Source: Rhizophagus irregularis
Lineage: Eukaryota; Glomeromycota; Glomeromycetes; Glomerales; Glomeraceae
Reading direction: 5' to 3'
NCBI RefSeq assembly: GCF_026210795.1
Contig: NC_089444.1
Coordinates: 296,001-360,000 of the forward strand
DNA: 64,000 nucleotides
Each line of letters begins with the position of its first letter. The first letter of the stretch is position 1. The notes under the pieces were generated by a model. The model saw only the letters and a program-made list of their open reading frames with translations, did no database searches and was not told the origin of the DNA. Shown piece after piece: positions 1-12,487 of the stretch. The translations under genes and the position numbers were made by a program.

Positions 1-1379
1 TTTGACCTACAAGTAATTAATCCTATCCAACAGATCATCTGACATTTCTGATCTCCTTATGTTTACTGCGTGGCACAGTACGTAGCGCAGTCAATATGTA
101 TTAATAAATTCATAACCGAGTCAGCAGCCAAATTTGAGGTAACACAACCCAATTTTATTGTAATCGTAAGTAATTTTTTTTTAAATTAAATCTTAACGAT
201 TATATTAATAACTTTATGAATAAAATTTTACGGAAATATATCAAATCATCGATTCCTATTTAAAAATTACGTTTCGTATAGAATAAATAATAGTTATTAA
301 TTATATTTATAATCAAATTGGTATTTAATCTATAAAATGATCGATAATACACTAATACACGCAATTAATAATTTTTATTTACGAACATAAAAATTTCGAA
401 TAAAAAATTATTTTGAAAGCTTTGTTGAGGCGTATGAACATTTTCTTGGGAAATGATCGAACATTTAAACAATGCAAGCCATTTATACTAAAATTGGCAA
501 CATTTTCATTTGAAGCCCAACAAATGTGGCTGACAATTTTACATTAACTAATCGATTGATTTAATTCGCTCGCAGCATGTTTATAATATAAATACAATTT
601 AAGATGGTCATCAAAAAGTATAAAGACGGTGTCTAATTGATAATAATTAAATACTGTTAATTGATTAATTTTATTTTAAATAAATCAGTTTTTCAATGTC
701 ATTTCAATGAAATCATCAATAGTTTATTAAAATAGAAATTAGCCATAATTAAATAATTAACTATTCTTATAAAAAAAGCCATGAGGGTTAATGTTATTAC
801 GTGGCTTGGTTAATTACTATAAGCCTTAAAAGATAAAATTTTTTCTCTTAATCAATTGAATTCTGTATTGATAATTTGATAACTTCTCGTATTCATGAGA
901 ATATAGGTAAAATTCAAATATATTTAATTTGAAAATTAAGTAAATTAAGTAATATTTTAAACCTTTTGAAAATAGAATTTATCGATCAAATCTTGGACCA
1001 CGCACGATTAATTGGTCACGTGTAATAGATTGATTGGCTATATATGTGTACTTGTACTAAAATAGCCATATTGAGGCTAATCAAAAGATTATAAGCCTTG
1101 CGTTATGTTTTTTGTTGAACGAGATGGCTTAGTAAAAATATTAGTAATTATAAAGTTTGTTTCGCTTTAATTAACTTCATATGATTATTATTAAATTTAT
1201 TAAATTTCCGATTAGAAAGATGCATAGCATGAATTGCCATCATAAGCCCATATTAAAAATAAACGATTAATATTCATACAAGAGTTGAGAATGGAATAAT
1301 CCAAAAATTTCTTATAAATACACATTCTCATAGACTTAGACTTACTATTGATACGATTGTAGAAAAAAAAAAACAAAAA
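1..1379. other. AT-rich intergenic, no gene recognised
   Basis: I see no convincing exon, RNA gene or repeat on either strand in this stretch. It precedes the small secreted-protein gene and would hold its promoter. Confidence 0.5.
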
Positions 1380-2080
1380 ATGACAATTATTCATAAAATT
1401 ATGATAAAGGCTATTTTGATCTTATTCTCTATTCTAACATTTTTTATCATGCGAGCACAAGGAAAATACTTAACCACATTTACCATCGTCGCACATACAA
1501 CGGGTAATAATTTTTATCCTGAACCAAATTGTCTTACTGCCAAGGATGGAACATTTGTTGAATTACGTACGAGTCTTTTAATATTTATGTTTAATCCTTA
1601 CTCGTAAACGTTCTAACGTTCTAAAATTTTTACCTTTGAAAACAGTGTGGGTTGAAAATGGAAATAATACAATCACCACCAATGCGGGATCTTTTGGTGA
1701 TTATAATTGTAACCAGAGCTGTAAGTAATTCGTTAATATTATTTGATTTATGAGATAATTATCAAAATTATTATGTTAAATTTTTCTTTTTTTTATTTGA
1801 AGTTATATTGAACATTTTTAAGGAGAGAGAAAGAACAAACGATACATCAATTACAACGCCACAACTATTAAAATTTAATAACAATACTAAATTTAATTAT
1901 GAATTATATTACAAGTGTGATCTTGAGTAAGTGTTTTAATATTTTTTAAAACTAATAAGTAACTGGTAAGGTATTAATGTAATCTAACGTAACGTATTTT
2001 TTTTTTATAGAAAAATCATGATAATACTAATAAAAAAAACATATCCAAGAATCATCAATATATTAGTTTTTTATAAGTAA
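1380..2080 (+). CDS. small secreted protein, four exons, unknown function
   Basis: Exons 1380-1566, 1646-1720, 1803-1926 and 2011-2080 join in one frame of about 151 residues. The three introns (79, 82 and 84 nt) start GTACGA, GTAAGT and GTAAGT and end in AG; introns 1 and 3 contain a CTAAC branch-like motif before a pyrimidine run. The first 28 residues begin MTIIHKIMIKAILILFSILT and form a basic-hydrophobic signal peptide ending near AQG. The mature part has few cysteines, Thr/Asn-rich stretches and a Lys/Ile-rich tail. If intron 3 is retained, the protein stops at the TAA at 1928. No family was recognised. A signal peptide on a short protein is typical of candidate secreted effectors or wall proteins in mycorrhizal fungi, but the role is inference. 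Exon 4 is the least certain part. Confidence 0.6.
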
Positions 2081-2952
2081 AAATAAATGTTTAGCAAATT
2101 TAAAGACAAAATAATTAATGCATTTTTTTTTATGTAATCATTTTAATTTGATTCTAATTTATATTTAATAAAATATTTATTTATGTATTATGAGAAATAA
2201 AAATGTTAAATTAAAATAAATACTATCAAGATTATAATAATGTAAAGTTGATCCATATATTTTTTTTTGTATATTTATTTATAATAGAATTTATTTTCAT
2301 GTCTAAAAAATCTTTGAGTTCATTAAGTCGAAGCGAGGTAGAAATTGATTCAGTTGATCGAAAATTTGAGTAACATAATTTTATCAATAAACACATTAAA
2401 GAAAATGCGAATCATTTAAAATTTTTCGAAAATATTGTAATAGTGAAAAATAATAAAATGTTATTATCGCATACTTTTTCAACTGATAATTTTCTGAAAA
2501 AGTTACCGTATTAAATTATATATTAATAGGATATAGCATTTTGCGCTTTGCACAATTATTATTTTTTTTTTTTGCAAATTTACTCTCAAGAGGAGCAGCG
2601 AGCTTTTAAATTACGTATAAATACACAAATACCACTCGACCTGCAAATGTTTCCGATGAGTAGCTTATACGATTATAGTAATTGAGAAATGAAATTTAGT
2701 TATGAAAAGATAAGTTACAATTAATGGTATATCATAGTCACGTTCTGAGTGATCTGTGTAAAAATGACGTAAATATTTCATTTGTGTAACTGATTAATAC
2801 CTCCAAAATTATCACTATAAATTCTTATATATATATATATATGAATTCGGAAAAGTTTTTACAATTATATATACAGTATATCCTCAAACTTTCTCAAAAC
2901 TTCTCTCTCTCAAAAATACTTCTTTCTCTGAAAGTCTTTTTACTGCTTAACA
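2081..2952. other. intergenic with one 24-codon ORF
   Basis: Mostly featureless AT-rich DNA. An ATG at 2299 opens a 24-codon frame (MSKKSLSSLSRSEVEIDSVD...) that ends at a TAA overlapping a GTAACA donor-like site at 2370. It could be a first exon or relic, but no matching acceptor was identified. A short (TA)n run lies near 2828. Confidence 0.3.
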
Positions 2953-3919
2953 ATGAAATCAGTCAGCTGAGGTCGTTAAACAAATAGACGTTCTTGAGAG
3001 CTGGATCTAGACGACGAAGATATAAAGATAATTGAGAAAAATAAGGTCGCTAGTCAAGTCTTCGTTAATTTGAGCTCCATATAACCTTCTCGGCGGACCA
3101 CTCAGATAATCTACACAAAGTTTATAATATTTATGAAAAAGACCATGTACATCCCTCATTTAAGTTAGAGATCAGAGTTTTACGAAAGTTATTTGCGAAG
3201 GAGCTCCCAGCTCAATTTCGTCTAACAGAAATGGAGGAATAATTAAAGGTAATATTATTTAGCATTAAGTAGAAAAAGAAAGCAGTCCGAGGATCGATTA
3301 TCTACACGAGCTGTGTGCTTGTTGAGTTGTTGGCGAACTGTATGTTTTGGCGGGATGTGTTCTCGTCTATGGTCAGATCATACTTCCGGAGAGATTTCGT
3401 ATCTCGTTGTACTTTAGTTCAAATACTTGCATGCTTGAGGGCGAAGTGCATCTTCGTAGGGTGGGCGCATCCTTATCCTGCTAAGAGTGTAACATCTCGG
3501 GCTATTTCACTGACTTGAACCTAGGAATAACTTGACATGTTTAGTATAATAACCATTTTTACAAACTAATATTTCCTCCCATCAGATGCAACAAATTCCA
3601 CGAATTGTCAAGAAGGTTTGTAAAAGAAGGATTACCAAAGCAATCAAATTACATGCCAAGAAAGATTATAAATAAAGAGTTGGAAATTGCCCAGGTGAAA
3701 TTTTTTATTTTTTCCTTTTTTTGGTGGTGGTACACTAAACTTACCTTCTGAATATTCTACTTCTAGGATACTGTAATTGTCAGAGAATATCACCGGATCA
3801 ATAAGCATAGTTATGATGATTATCATGATGCAAGCTCACAATTAATGAAGCACCATCTGGATAATACTAACATTGGCAATTCTAAAAAAGCAAGAGTTGT
3901 GAAGGATAGCCAGAAATAA
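2953..3919 (+). pseudogene. decayed spliced gene with intact-looking last two exons
   Basis: The 3' part looks coding. Exon 3586-3694 (CNKFHELSRRFVKEGLPKQS...) ends phase 0 at a GTGAAA donor, and exon 3767-3919, after a TTCTAG acceptor, gives 50 in-frame residues to TAA (DTVIVREYHRINKHSYDDYH...). Upstream, 2953-3258 has recognisable coding fragments such as DDEDIKIIEKNKVASQVFV and LRKLFAKELPAQFRLTEMEE. They lie in different frames and are broken by stops, including a TAA immediately after LTEMEE and a shift near 3005. Between them (about 3260-3585) lies a GC-richer block that may be an intron or an insertion. The family was not recognised; the style matches repetitive Rhizophagus genes. Best read as a degraded copy. 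Confidence 0.4.
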
Positions 3920-5131
3920 CTGCATCAATTACTATACTGTACGTGTTACATAAAATTGATTTTTCGATACTGAATCATATGTAATTAGTTTTAGCATTTG
4001 CGTTGACCGAAATAAAATAATGTTTAAACTGGAATTAATGGGATAAATCTCATAGTGCCGATGCTATTTTCATATTTATCACATGATTCTGTGAAGGCTA
4101 TTCACGCGTTTCTTCTCTTAATCATAGATTATTTATAAGGTAATGATTTTAGGACAGAATACATGATAATCGAAAATATTTTTTACCGGGTGCACGGGTT
4201 TACTGCACCACATTACTGCGCAATTAGTGGACACGGGTGTCCGGATTTTCCTTTTTGAGTAGTTATGCATAAATAAAAAGTATTAGTTTGTTCGCATAGT
4301 GAACTTTGTCCTTTTTTAACTACATCTGCGAAATTGATATCAATGCTGGTCAAAGGCGCTGTGCATGTAAATTAATCTACAATGCATGTGAATAAAAAAC
4401 TCCTCCCTTGATCTCTCCCTCGTTAGTATAAATAACCTCGGGATGATATTTTTTTTATAACTTATCTCCAGATCATCTGATGGCTTCAATCATGAATCTG
4501 AAAATCTCGTGACTGAAATTTCAGCCCGGGCCCCTGCCAAAATTATTCTAAATTTTTTTTTATCTTCACACCACAATTCGAAGAACAACTGAAGGAGGAG
4601 CAATTTTGACGAGCCCGGACAGACTCTATCAGAAAAAAATAATATTTTTTTTTTCGCATGTGCATTTACTCGTAATCATTTTCCTGAATTTCCGTTAGCA
4701 AACAGCTTAAAAGAAGCTTGTTGATATAAATTATAAATTTTGTATAATATTAGGCTGTCCGCTTCATTTTTTAACGTAAAATTTAAAGTTTTATAAAAAA
4801 AAAAAATGAATTTTAAAAATTGCAAAAAATATTTATTTATGATGGTGAATGTTACCAATGTTGCCAAGTGGACAATTTGTTAACACGCAAATCTTTATTT
4901 TAATTAATATGTCCATTTTGAACCAAAATAGTATGATCACGTGATAGGCGCAGTTAAGATCGCTTTAAAAAATAGTAAGTCGATCATTTGGCTTGGTGAT
5001 ACAGATTTTATTATTAACCAAATTAAGTTAATTTAAAATTATTTTTGAACATAAATCAAAATGTCAATCATTATGAATTATGAAAATTTTTTGTCTCTTG
5101 TTACAAAAATTTTTGCACTCTAGACTTCATA
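3920..5131. other. intergenic, nothing recognised
   Basis: No exon or repeat family was recognised. The region upstream of 5132 contains an in-frame TGA near 5080 that limits the start of the downstream gene. Confidence 0.45.
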
Positions 5132-8100
5132 ATGCTTTTCCGTTTTTTAGCTTATTTATACTACTTAGGAAAAGAAGTTAAAATGTGTACAATATTTAAT
5201 TTGGCCAACCATTACTACTATGGATTTATAGTAGAAAAGGATTTGGAGATGGCCTTTTACTATTATCAAAAAGCAGCTGAAAGTGATCATGTTGACGCAA
5301 TGTTTTTTTTAGCCTGTCATTATTACATTGGGGATGAGATAGAGAAGGATTTGGAGAAAGCCTTTCACTGGTGGCAAAAAGCAGCAGAAAATGATCATGT
5401 TCAAGCAATGTTCATTTTAGCTAATAATTATTACAGTGGAAAGGAAATAGAAAAGGATTTGGGTAAGGCTTTTTATTGGTATCAAAAAGCAGCAGAAAAT
5501 GATCATGTTGACGCAATGTTTATTTTAGCTGGTTATTATTACAGTGGAGAGGAAATAGAAAAGGATTTGGAAAAGGCTTTTCATTGGTATCAAAAAGCAG
5601 CAGAAAATGATCATGTTGACGCAATGTTTATTTTGGCCTGTCATTATTTCAGTGGAAAGGAAATAGAAAAGGATTTGAAAAAGGCTTTTCATTGGTGTCA
5701 AAAAGCAGCAGAAAGAGATCTTGTTGATGCAATGTATTTTTTAGCCTGTAATTATTACATTAGGAAGGAAATAGAGGAGGATTTGGAGAAAGCCTTTCAC
5801 TGGTATCAAAAAGCAGCAGAAAGTGATCATGTTGACGCAATGTTTATTTTAGCTGGTTACTATTACAGTGGAGAGGAAGTAGAAAAGGATTTGGAAAAGG
5901 CTTTTCATTGGTATCAAAAAGCAGCAGAAAATGATCATGTTAACGCAATGTTTATTTTGGCCTGTCATTATTATAGTGGAAAAGAAATAGAAAAGGATTT
6001 GGAAAAGGCTTTTCATTGGTATCAAAAAGCAGCAGAAAGAGATCATGTTGATGCAATGTATATTTTTGCCTGTCATTATTACAATGGAAAGGGGACAGAA
6101 AAGAACTTGGAGAAAGCCTTTTACTGGTATCAAAAAGCAGCAGAAAATGATCATATCGATGCAATGTTTAATTTGGCCCGTCATTATTACAGTGAAAAGG
6201 GATCAAAAAAGGATTTGGAGAAAGCCTTTTACTATTATCAAAAAGCAGCTGAAAGAAACCATGTTAATGCAATGTTTTGTGTAGCCCTTTGTTATAACAA
6301 TGGGAAGGGAGTGGAAAAGGATTTGGAGAAGGCCCTTTACTGGTATCAAAAAGCAGCAGAAAATGATCATGGTGATGCAATGTTTAGTCTGGCCAGTCAT
6401 TATTATATTGGAGAGGAGACAGAGAAGGATTCGGGGAAAGCCTTTTACTGGTTTCAAAAAGCGGCTGAAAGTGGAGATGAAAAGGCAATGTTATTTGTGG
6501 CCTTTTGTTATAATGATGGGGAGGGAGTGGAAAAGGATTTAGAGAAGTCTTTTTACTGGCATCAAAAAGCAGCAGAAGGTGGAGATGAAGATGCAATGTT
6601 TAGTGTAGCCTTTTGTTATGACAATGGGAAGGGGGTGAAAAAAGATTTGGAGAAGGCCCTTCACTGGTATCAAAAAGCAGCAGAAAGAGATCATGTTAAA
6701 GCAATGTTTTGTTTGGCCAATCATTATGACAGTGGGGAGGAAATGGAAAAGGATTTGGAGAAGTCCTTTCACTGGTATCAAAAAGCAGCTGAAAGAGATC
6801 ATGTTGATGCAATGTTTAATGTAGCCCTTTATTATAACAAAGGGAAGGGAGTGGAAAAGGATTTGGAGAAGGCTTTTCACTGGTATCAAAAAGCAGCTGA
6901 AAATGGACATGAAAGAGCAATGTTTAATTTGGCCGGCCATTATTATAGTAGGGAGGGAGCTGAAAAGGATTTGGAGAAAGCCTTTTACTGGTATCAAAAA
7001 ACAGCAGAAAATGGAGATAAAGATGCAATGTTTAATGTGGCATTTTGCTATAACAATGGGGAGGGAACAGAAAAAAATTTGGAGAAAGCCTTTCACTGGT
7101 ATAAAAAAGCAGCAGAAAGCGGTAATGAAAAGGCAATGAATAAATTAGTTAATCATTATAAAAATGGGGAGGGAATAGAAAAAAATTTGGAGAAGGCTTT
7201 TTATTGGTATCAAAAAACAGCAGAAGGTGAAAAGGTAATAAATAACTCAGTTGATATAAATTGGGATGGAACAGAGAAGGATTTTTATTGGTATCAAAAA
7301 ATACCAGCAATTAAGGAAATAAAATTCATTGGATTATGTAATGGATGCAAGCTACCATATACTGATTATCAATGGTGTCAGCAATGTAATCCTGAACAAT
7401 TTCAACAAAATTTTTCAAAGTGGACTAGTAAAAATGAATTTATTGATAAATTTATTCAAGATGCTCAACTAAATGCTAAAAATAGTTATGAAGTTTTGGA
7501 ATGGATACCTTACAATAAACTGTCAAATATTCATTATTATGATAAAGGAGGATTCAGTAAAATTTATAAAGCTATCTGGTTAGATGGACCTATTGATAGT
7601 TGGAATTTTAATGAACAACAATGGAATAGATGTAACTTTCAAACAGGATATGAAGTTGTTCTTAAAACACTATATAATTCGTCAAAAATAGATGATAAAT
7701 TTTTGAATGAGGTATAGTATTTATTTTTAATAGTGAATTATTATTTTTTTTTTTATGGCAAAATTATTAATTTTTTATAATTTATTTAGTGGAAACATCA
7801 CTATAACTGTCAGAAAAGATCATTTTCAAAATTTATTCAATTCTTTGGAATTACTCAAGATCCATATAACTTGAATTATGTAATAATAATGAGTTGTGCA
7901 AAAAAAGGAAATTTGAGAAAATGTTTATCTGATATAATTAAGTTTAAGTGGCAAGACAAGTTACAATTATTAAAAAAAATTATATTAGGACTTAAAGTAA
8001 TTCATGATTCAAATTTAACTCATGGTGATTTTCATGATGGTAATATTTTGATATCAGATGATTATGGTGAATTATTTATCATTGACTTAGGATTATGTAA

Positions 8101-8686
8101 ACCTGTAGATGATGATAAAAAGGATAATGAAGTTTATGGAGTTTTGCCTTATATGGCACCTGAAATATTAAGGTACACACCTTATACCCCTGCAAGTGAT
8201 ATTTACAGTTTGTCAATGATAATGTGGGAATTTACATCAGGTATTCCTCCATTTAATAATAGAACATATGATCATCATCTTATCTTGGATATTTGTGAAG
8301 GTGAACGCCCTCAAATTATGAGAGATGCTCCAGAATGTTATGTAAATTTAATGAAAAAATGTTGGGATTCAAATCCTTCCAATAGACCAACTATAACTGA
8401 GCTTGAATATAAAATATCTGAATGGATTAGATGTATTAGTGAATATTATATATATAACAAAGATGGGAATTATAAGGTTGCAGTACCTGATGTTGATATT
8501 GAATTAACAAATGATATGCTTGAATTTGCAAAAGCAAATAATCAAGAAGAAAATAAACAAGAAAAACCCAATATTTTTGTTATGCAATCTTATTTACAAG
8601 CAAATTATACAAGTCGCAAGTTTACTAAAATTACTGAAATTTTAGCTGAAGAAGATTCTAAATGTTTGGATGAATTTATGATTTAA
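5132..8686 (+). CDS. Sel1-like repeat protein with C-terminal protein kinase domain
   Basis: Two exons (5132-7711 and 7790-8686; 78-nt intron, GTATAG..TTTAG, phase 0) give about 1158 residues. Residues about 20-690 are roughly 19 Sel1-like repeats of 36 residues with the core AFHWYQKAAE, a solenoid used for protein interaction. A zinc-ribbon-like CxxC(x9)CxxC follows at residues 736-752. The kinase domain has a glycine loop (KGGFSKIYKAIW, about 806), the Lys of VVLK (845), the catalytic Asp of HGDFHDGNIL (940), DLG in place of DFG (959), and APE. HRD is HGD, but the essential Asp and Asn remain, so activity is plausible. A TGA lies upstream in frame and no earlier ATG exists; Met18 is an alternative start. 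The domain order matches the expanded signalling kinases of Rhizophagus; substrates are unknown. Confidence 0.93.
5190..7230 (+). repeat. 108-bp in-frame tandem repeat (Sel1 units)
   Basis: About 19 units of 108 bp (36 codons) encode the Sel1 solenoid. The units near 5410-6060 are the most alike at DNA level, suggesting recent expansion. The antisense frames stay open over long distances only as a shadow of this repeat. Confidence 0.9.
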
Positions 8687-9653
8687 ATTATTTAAATTCT
8701 GTTATGATTTTTATTTGTTGCGTTATTTATAAGTGAATAACACGCGTATTATTTACATTTTAGCCTGATTTCTATAGATAAATGTTTAGCCCAATTTTGG
8801 TTATAAGGGTAAACCATTTATCCAATAGATTAGGAAGAGGGGAAAAAAAATTTTGGATTGGAAAAAAAGCCAATTGGAAAAAACAGAAAAAAAACAATAA
8901 AAATAAAAAAAATTATTCTATTCTTTTTTTTTTTTATTCATAACTCTTTTCATAGTTATGATATATATGTATTATTCTTAAGACATAAATAATTATCTGG
9001 ATCATTTTTTAATGCAATAAATGTTATAAAATTATATATAAGTTATTTATTTTAGCCTTATAATCTCTTGATTTGAGGTTTTATACATTTTCATACAAAT
9101 ATATACAGAATTTGAAGTGATGTATATTTTAAGTTTTTATATACATTTATTAACGTTAAAGAATAGTATGTTTAAATTAACAATTTTTGTGTGGAATATG
9201 TTATTTAAAAATTATACAAAAGTTATTCAGTTGAAAATAAAATAAATTAACCAATAAGATCTATTATATTTAACTCACTGATACACTGAAAAATTTTTTA
9301 GGGATATATGATGGAAATATCACGTGATATATCAAAAATAATTGAACTCGTTGATGTGGGTAAATGGCAAAATATATCCAATAAGTTAAATAGTGATGAT
9401 TATTTTTTTTATAGTTATTTAACATTAAATTGTTTTATTTTTGCTTAGTGATATATTTTAATTGTTAAATCATGTTAAACTAGCTTTTATTAAAATATTA
9501 TGCCAAAAATAATCCTAAATATACTAAAATCTATATTAGTCCAATTACTTCAGAGCAAAAATCTACAAATAAATTAGTAAACAACTCTATTAACAAATGA
9601 ACATAAATGGTAAAATTTCACAAAGAAACTTACCATTTTAAACTTTAACGTTC
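8687..9653. other. intergenic, no gene recognised
   Basis: AT-rich. A short open stretch after TTTTTTAG at about 9300 (MMEISRDISKIIELVDV, ending before GTAAAT) could be an isolated exon, but nothing joins to it. Otherwise nothing is seen. Confidence 0.4.
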
Positions 9654-10264
9654 CTAATTATTAAACCTTTTGAACTTATAAGAAAAACAAAAAAAATAAT
9701 CATAGGTGGTTAATTGCTCAAGTAAGTTTTCCATTTCTTTTTTTGAAAAATATTTATCTTTAAAAGTTACTGAAACATTTGGACAAATTTTATGAAAATT
9801 TAGTAATAAATCACCTATGTTAAAACTATAAATTATCTCTTCATCATTACACCAAAGTCGAAAATAATCTACTTGCTATTTGAATAAATAATAAATCAAT
9901 TTTCTTTTAAAATAAAAAGTTTCAAGTAAAATAGAAATATACCATATTAATAGAACCATTTATTTCAATTGAAAGTTGTACATAATATTCATTTACATTT
10001 TTTGGAAGTTGATATTCATTCCAACCTAATCCCTCAAGTTTTAACATATCTTCATATTTTAACACATGTTCATATAGTTTAGAATCCTATAATAAATCCA
10101 TACATTAATTAAAAATAATATTTTTAATAGTGAAAAAAGAGAATTTAGGAATTAATAAAACTTACAATACTTTTAATTATAAATTTTATAAAGCAATATT
10201 TATTTGATATTTCTTTAACATTTATTTTCCAAATAATTTTATTATGCTCCTTAAAATATAGCAT
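9654..10264 (-). CDS. hypothetical protein, three exons
   Basis: Minus-strand exons 10264-10166, 10086-9943 and 9875-9654 join at phase 0 into 154 residues starting MLYFKEHNKIIWKINVKEIS. Introns are 79 and 67 nt, with donors GTAAGT and GTATAT and acceptors TATAG and AATAG. An in-frame TAA lies two codons upstream of the ATG. Choosing the alternative AG at the second acceptor would give an immediate stop, which supports the chosen site. The protein is rich in Lys, Asn, Tyr and Phe, has no signal peptide or membrane segment, and ends in a stretch of aromatic residues. The family was not recognised. The clean splicing and phase make a real gene likely. Confidence 0.6.
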
Positions 10265-11433
10265 GTGTTAATTCAAATAAAGCTCTTCATTTTTTGAACT
10301 TATTATCTTTTCTGATAAACTAAGAAATTTAAAGTTAAAAAATTTACCCCAGTTTTTGAAAAATTTTAAAATGCATAATAGTTTATTATGAATGATATAA
10401 TAATTATTAAACTAAATATTTAGATATAATCGTATACATGTAAATAATGCAATAAAAATAAAAAAAATAAAAAAAATTCATAAAATTATCAAATGAAATC
10501 CATAAAAGAATCTAATATTATAAAATATTATACAATACAAATGTTGTTTTATTGTCACAACAACAGCAGCTAGAAATCGTAAGTGCAGAAATAATTATAA
10601 AAAATGCTACAGAAGGAGATATTCACATTATTAACAAATTTGCGGCCCTCACTTGGCATGCGGTACGAATTAAATATGAATAATGAATAATGATGTTTTT
10701 TATAATTAGAAATTTTGGTCGACATTGATTACTAATATATTGCAGAAATTTGGTTTGCTTCACGTAACTGTGCTTTTCTTTATTAAAATAATTGACATGA
10801 TTAAAATTGTTTCACCGTCTTTCTTTTCATTTTGGTCTCGATTCTTTCTCTTCTTCTCTTTTGTTCAATGCAGGAAATGCCTAGTATTGATTTATACATA
10901 TTAGGCAGTGCGATCTTTGCGAAGGTTGGGTTTATACTTGTAGCGAATGTAGCGTGTGTGTGATTGTCACTTTTGTATAGCTTCCGTCATTGTCTCAATT
11001 TTTAAAAATAAAAATAAAAATAAAATAAATGTTTCACCGCATTATTGAACCATCAATTTACCTTCAAATTTTACAGAAAGTCTATAAATAGCTCAAGAAC
11101 AAAGTTACGTTCAAATATTTCTATTTAACATATAAAATTTTAGATATGTGATATTGTGATTAATGTAAATTCTTTCTATTGAACCATTTTTAAAAGCTTT
11201 GTAAAAAAAAAAATGAATGTACCTATTTTGTGATAGTTCTTAAGAACACTTTCCATATGAAGGAGGTTGAAAACAAACGCAAGATTAGTGAGAAACTTTT
11301 AGAAACTTATATTATATTTATTATTAAAAATTATCAATAGATTATTTAATTAAACTTTATAACTTTATATAGTATAAAATCTGATCATAATAAAATATTC
11401 AATGTAACATATTTTTGAATAATTAGTCTGTGT
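10265..11433. other. intergenic with possible exon fragments (+)
   Basis: On the plus strand, 10559-10663 is open (VSAEIIIKNATEGDIHIINK...) and ends at a GTACGA donor. A further open segment follows a GCAG acceptor at 10873 (EMPSIDLYILGSAIFAKVGF...) to a TGA at about 10962. These could be exons of a small or decayed gene, but no start or continuous frame was found. The rest is featureless. Confidence 0.25.
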
Positions 11434-11639
11434 AGGACCCAGAATGAGTTTGCGTGATTTTGTGATTTTTGAACTAAAAAAAAAATCATGAAATTTTAGA
11501 TAATTTTTATGATGCTAGTCAGATTTTATTTCCTATTATAGTAACCGACTTAATTCCGGCCCTGAAAAAATGCGTACAGCTCATAGTAAAAAATTTTTTT
11601 CATCACCTGACCCTATATATTATATTATTTCTGGGTCCT
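11434..11639. mobile_element. hAT-like MITE (AGGACCC family), 206 bp
   Basis: The element begins AGGACCCAGAA and ends TTCTGGGTCCT (inverted). It is flanked by a perfect 8-bp target duplication GTCTGTGT (11426-11433 and 11640-11647). Internally it shares CCGGCCCTGAAA.AATGCGTA with the MITE at 47454. The 8-bp duplication points to hAT transposase mobilisation. It has no coding capacity. Confidence 0.85.
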
Positions 11640-11909
11640 GTCTGTGTGACACCCTAATTTACTTCGTACCTGTACCAATTATCTGTTGTAACTTACCAAT
11701 GAAATTTGCCGAGTAACTTTCCCGATCTACATTCTGCTCATTTATTTGTTTTTTATACCTTTTCAAAATTTTTATTAATAAAATTATTTGTATTACAAAT
11801 ATGTCAATAAAATTGGTGTATTAGAGCTTAATATTTTTTAATCTATGTTGTACTAATATCCAATAGCACATTCATATAGTAATATATTTTGTATCTATTT
11901 TAAGTTTAG

Positions 11910-12487
11910 ACGAATTCTATCGTTATTGCTATCTCTAATTCTTTCATTTTCCCTTTCCCTTTAATTAAATTAATCGAGCACTTTTCATTCTTTTCATCAT
12001 ATCACATCTGCGCTTCCACCACCACCACCACCACTACCATCACAACCACCACTACTACTACAACTACCACCACAACTACCACTAGCACTAGCACCACCAC
12101 TCCAGCCGCCACTCCTCCACCGGAATTAAATAAGAGGTATCAACAAAATAGTCATAAAACATTTACCTGCGTTTCTGATAAACATAAACATTATACTCAT
12201 AAACATGGCAGATACACAGAAATCATCTATTGTTCTCAACCATTTATAAACCATGTCCTAAAGATAAAACCGTAACAAAAACCATTACCGGAACCTCCAC
12301 CTTCACCTCAACCTCCAATTCTACTTCTACTTCCATCTCCACTTCAACCTCCATTGCCAAATGTAGGGCTGATGGCTCTGATTGTACTATTGAAGACTTT
12401 GCAACTGCCTGCTGTCCTGGCCTTAATGACGCCCGAGGTTGTACATTTGCGCCTCCTAATCCAACTGGAAAATGTTTTAACTTTTAG
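11910..12487 (+). CDS. Thr-rich protein with Cys-rich tail, 5' end missing
   Basis: Exon 11910-12136 opens after a TTTAG acceptor-like site and encodes a hydrophobic stretch, then a long Thr tract and a Pro-rich piece (TSTSTTTPAATPPPELNK). A GTATCA donor at 12137 and an ACACAG acceptor at 12218 restore frame (AG|A) into exon 12220-12487. That exon carries a second Ser/Thr tract and a tail with cysteines CRADGSDCTIEDFATACC...GCTFAPP...CFNF, ending TAG. The long Ser/Thr tracts suggest an O-glycosylated mucin-like surface or secreted protein. No ATG is present in the first open exon, so an upstream exon with the start (and possibly a signal peptide) was not found. The family was not recognised. 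Confidence 0.5.

Noticed and set aside
3315-3518. GC-richer plus-strand ORF, considered as an RNA gene or SINE
   Set aside because: No tRNA-like fold or clear Pol III boxes could be made out; a GGTTCAAGTC-like string on the minus strand alone is not enough.
5226-7139. Several overlapping open frames on both strands inside the Sel1 region
   Set aside because: They arise because the 108-bp repeat copies open stretches of other frames; composition is repetitive and the sense frame is clearly the Sel1 protein.
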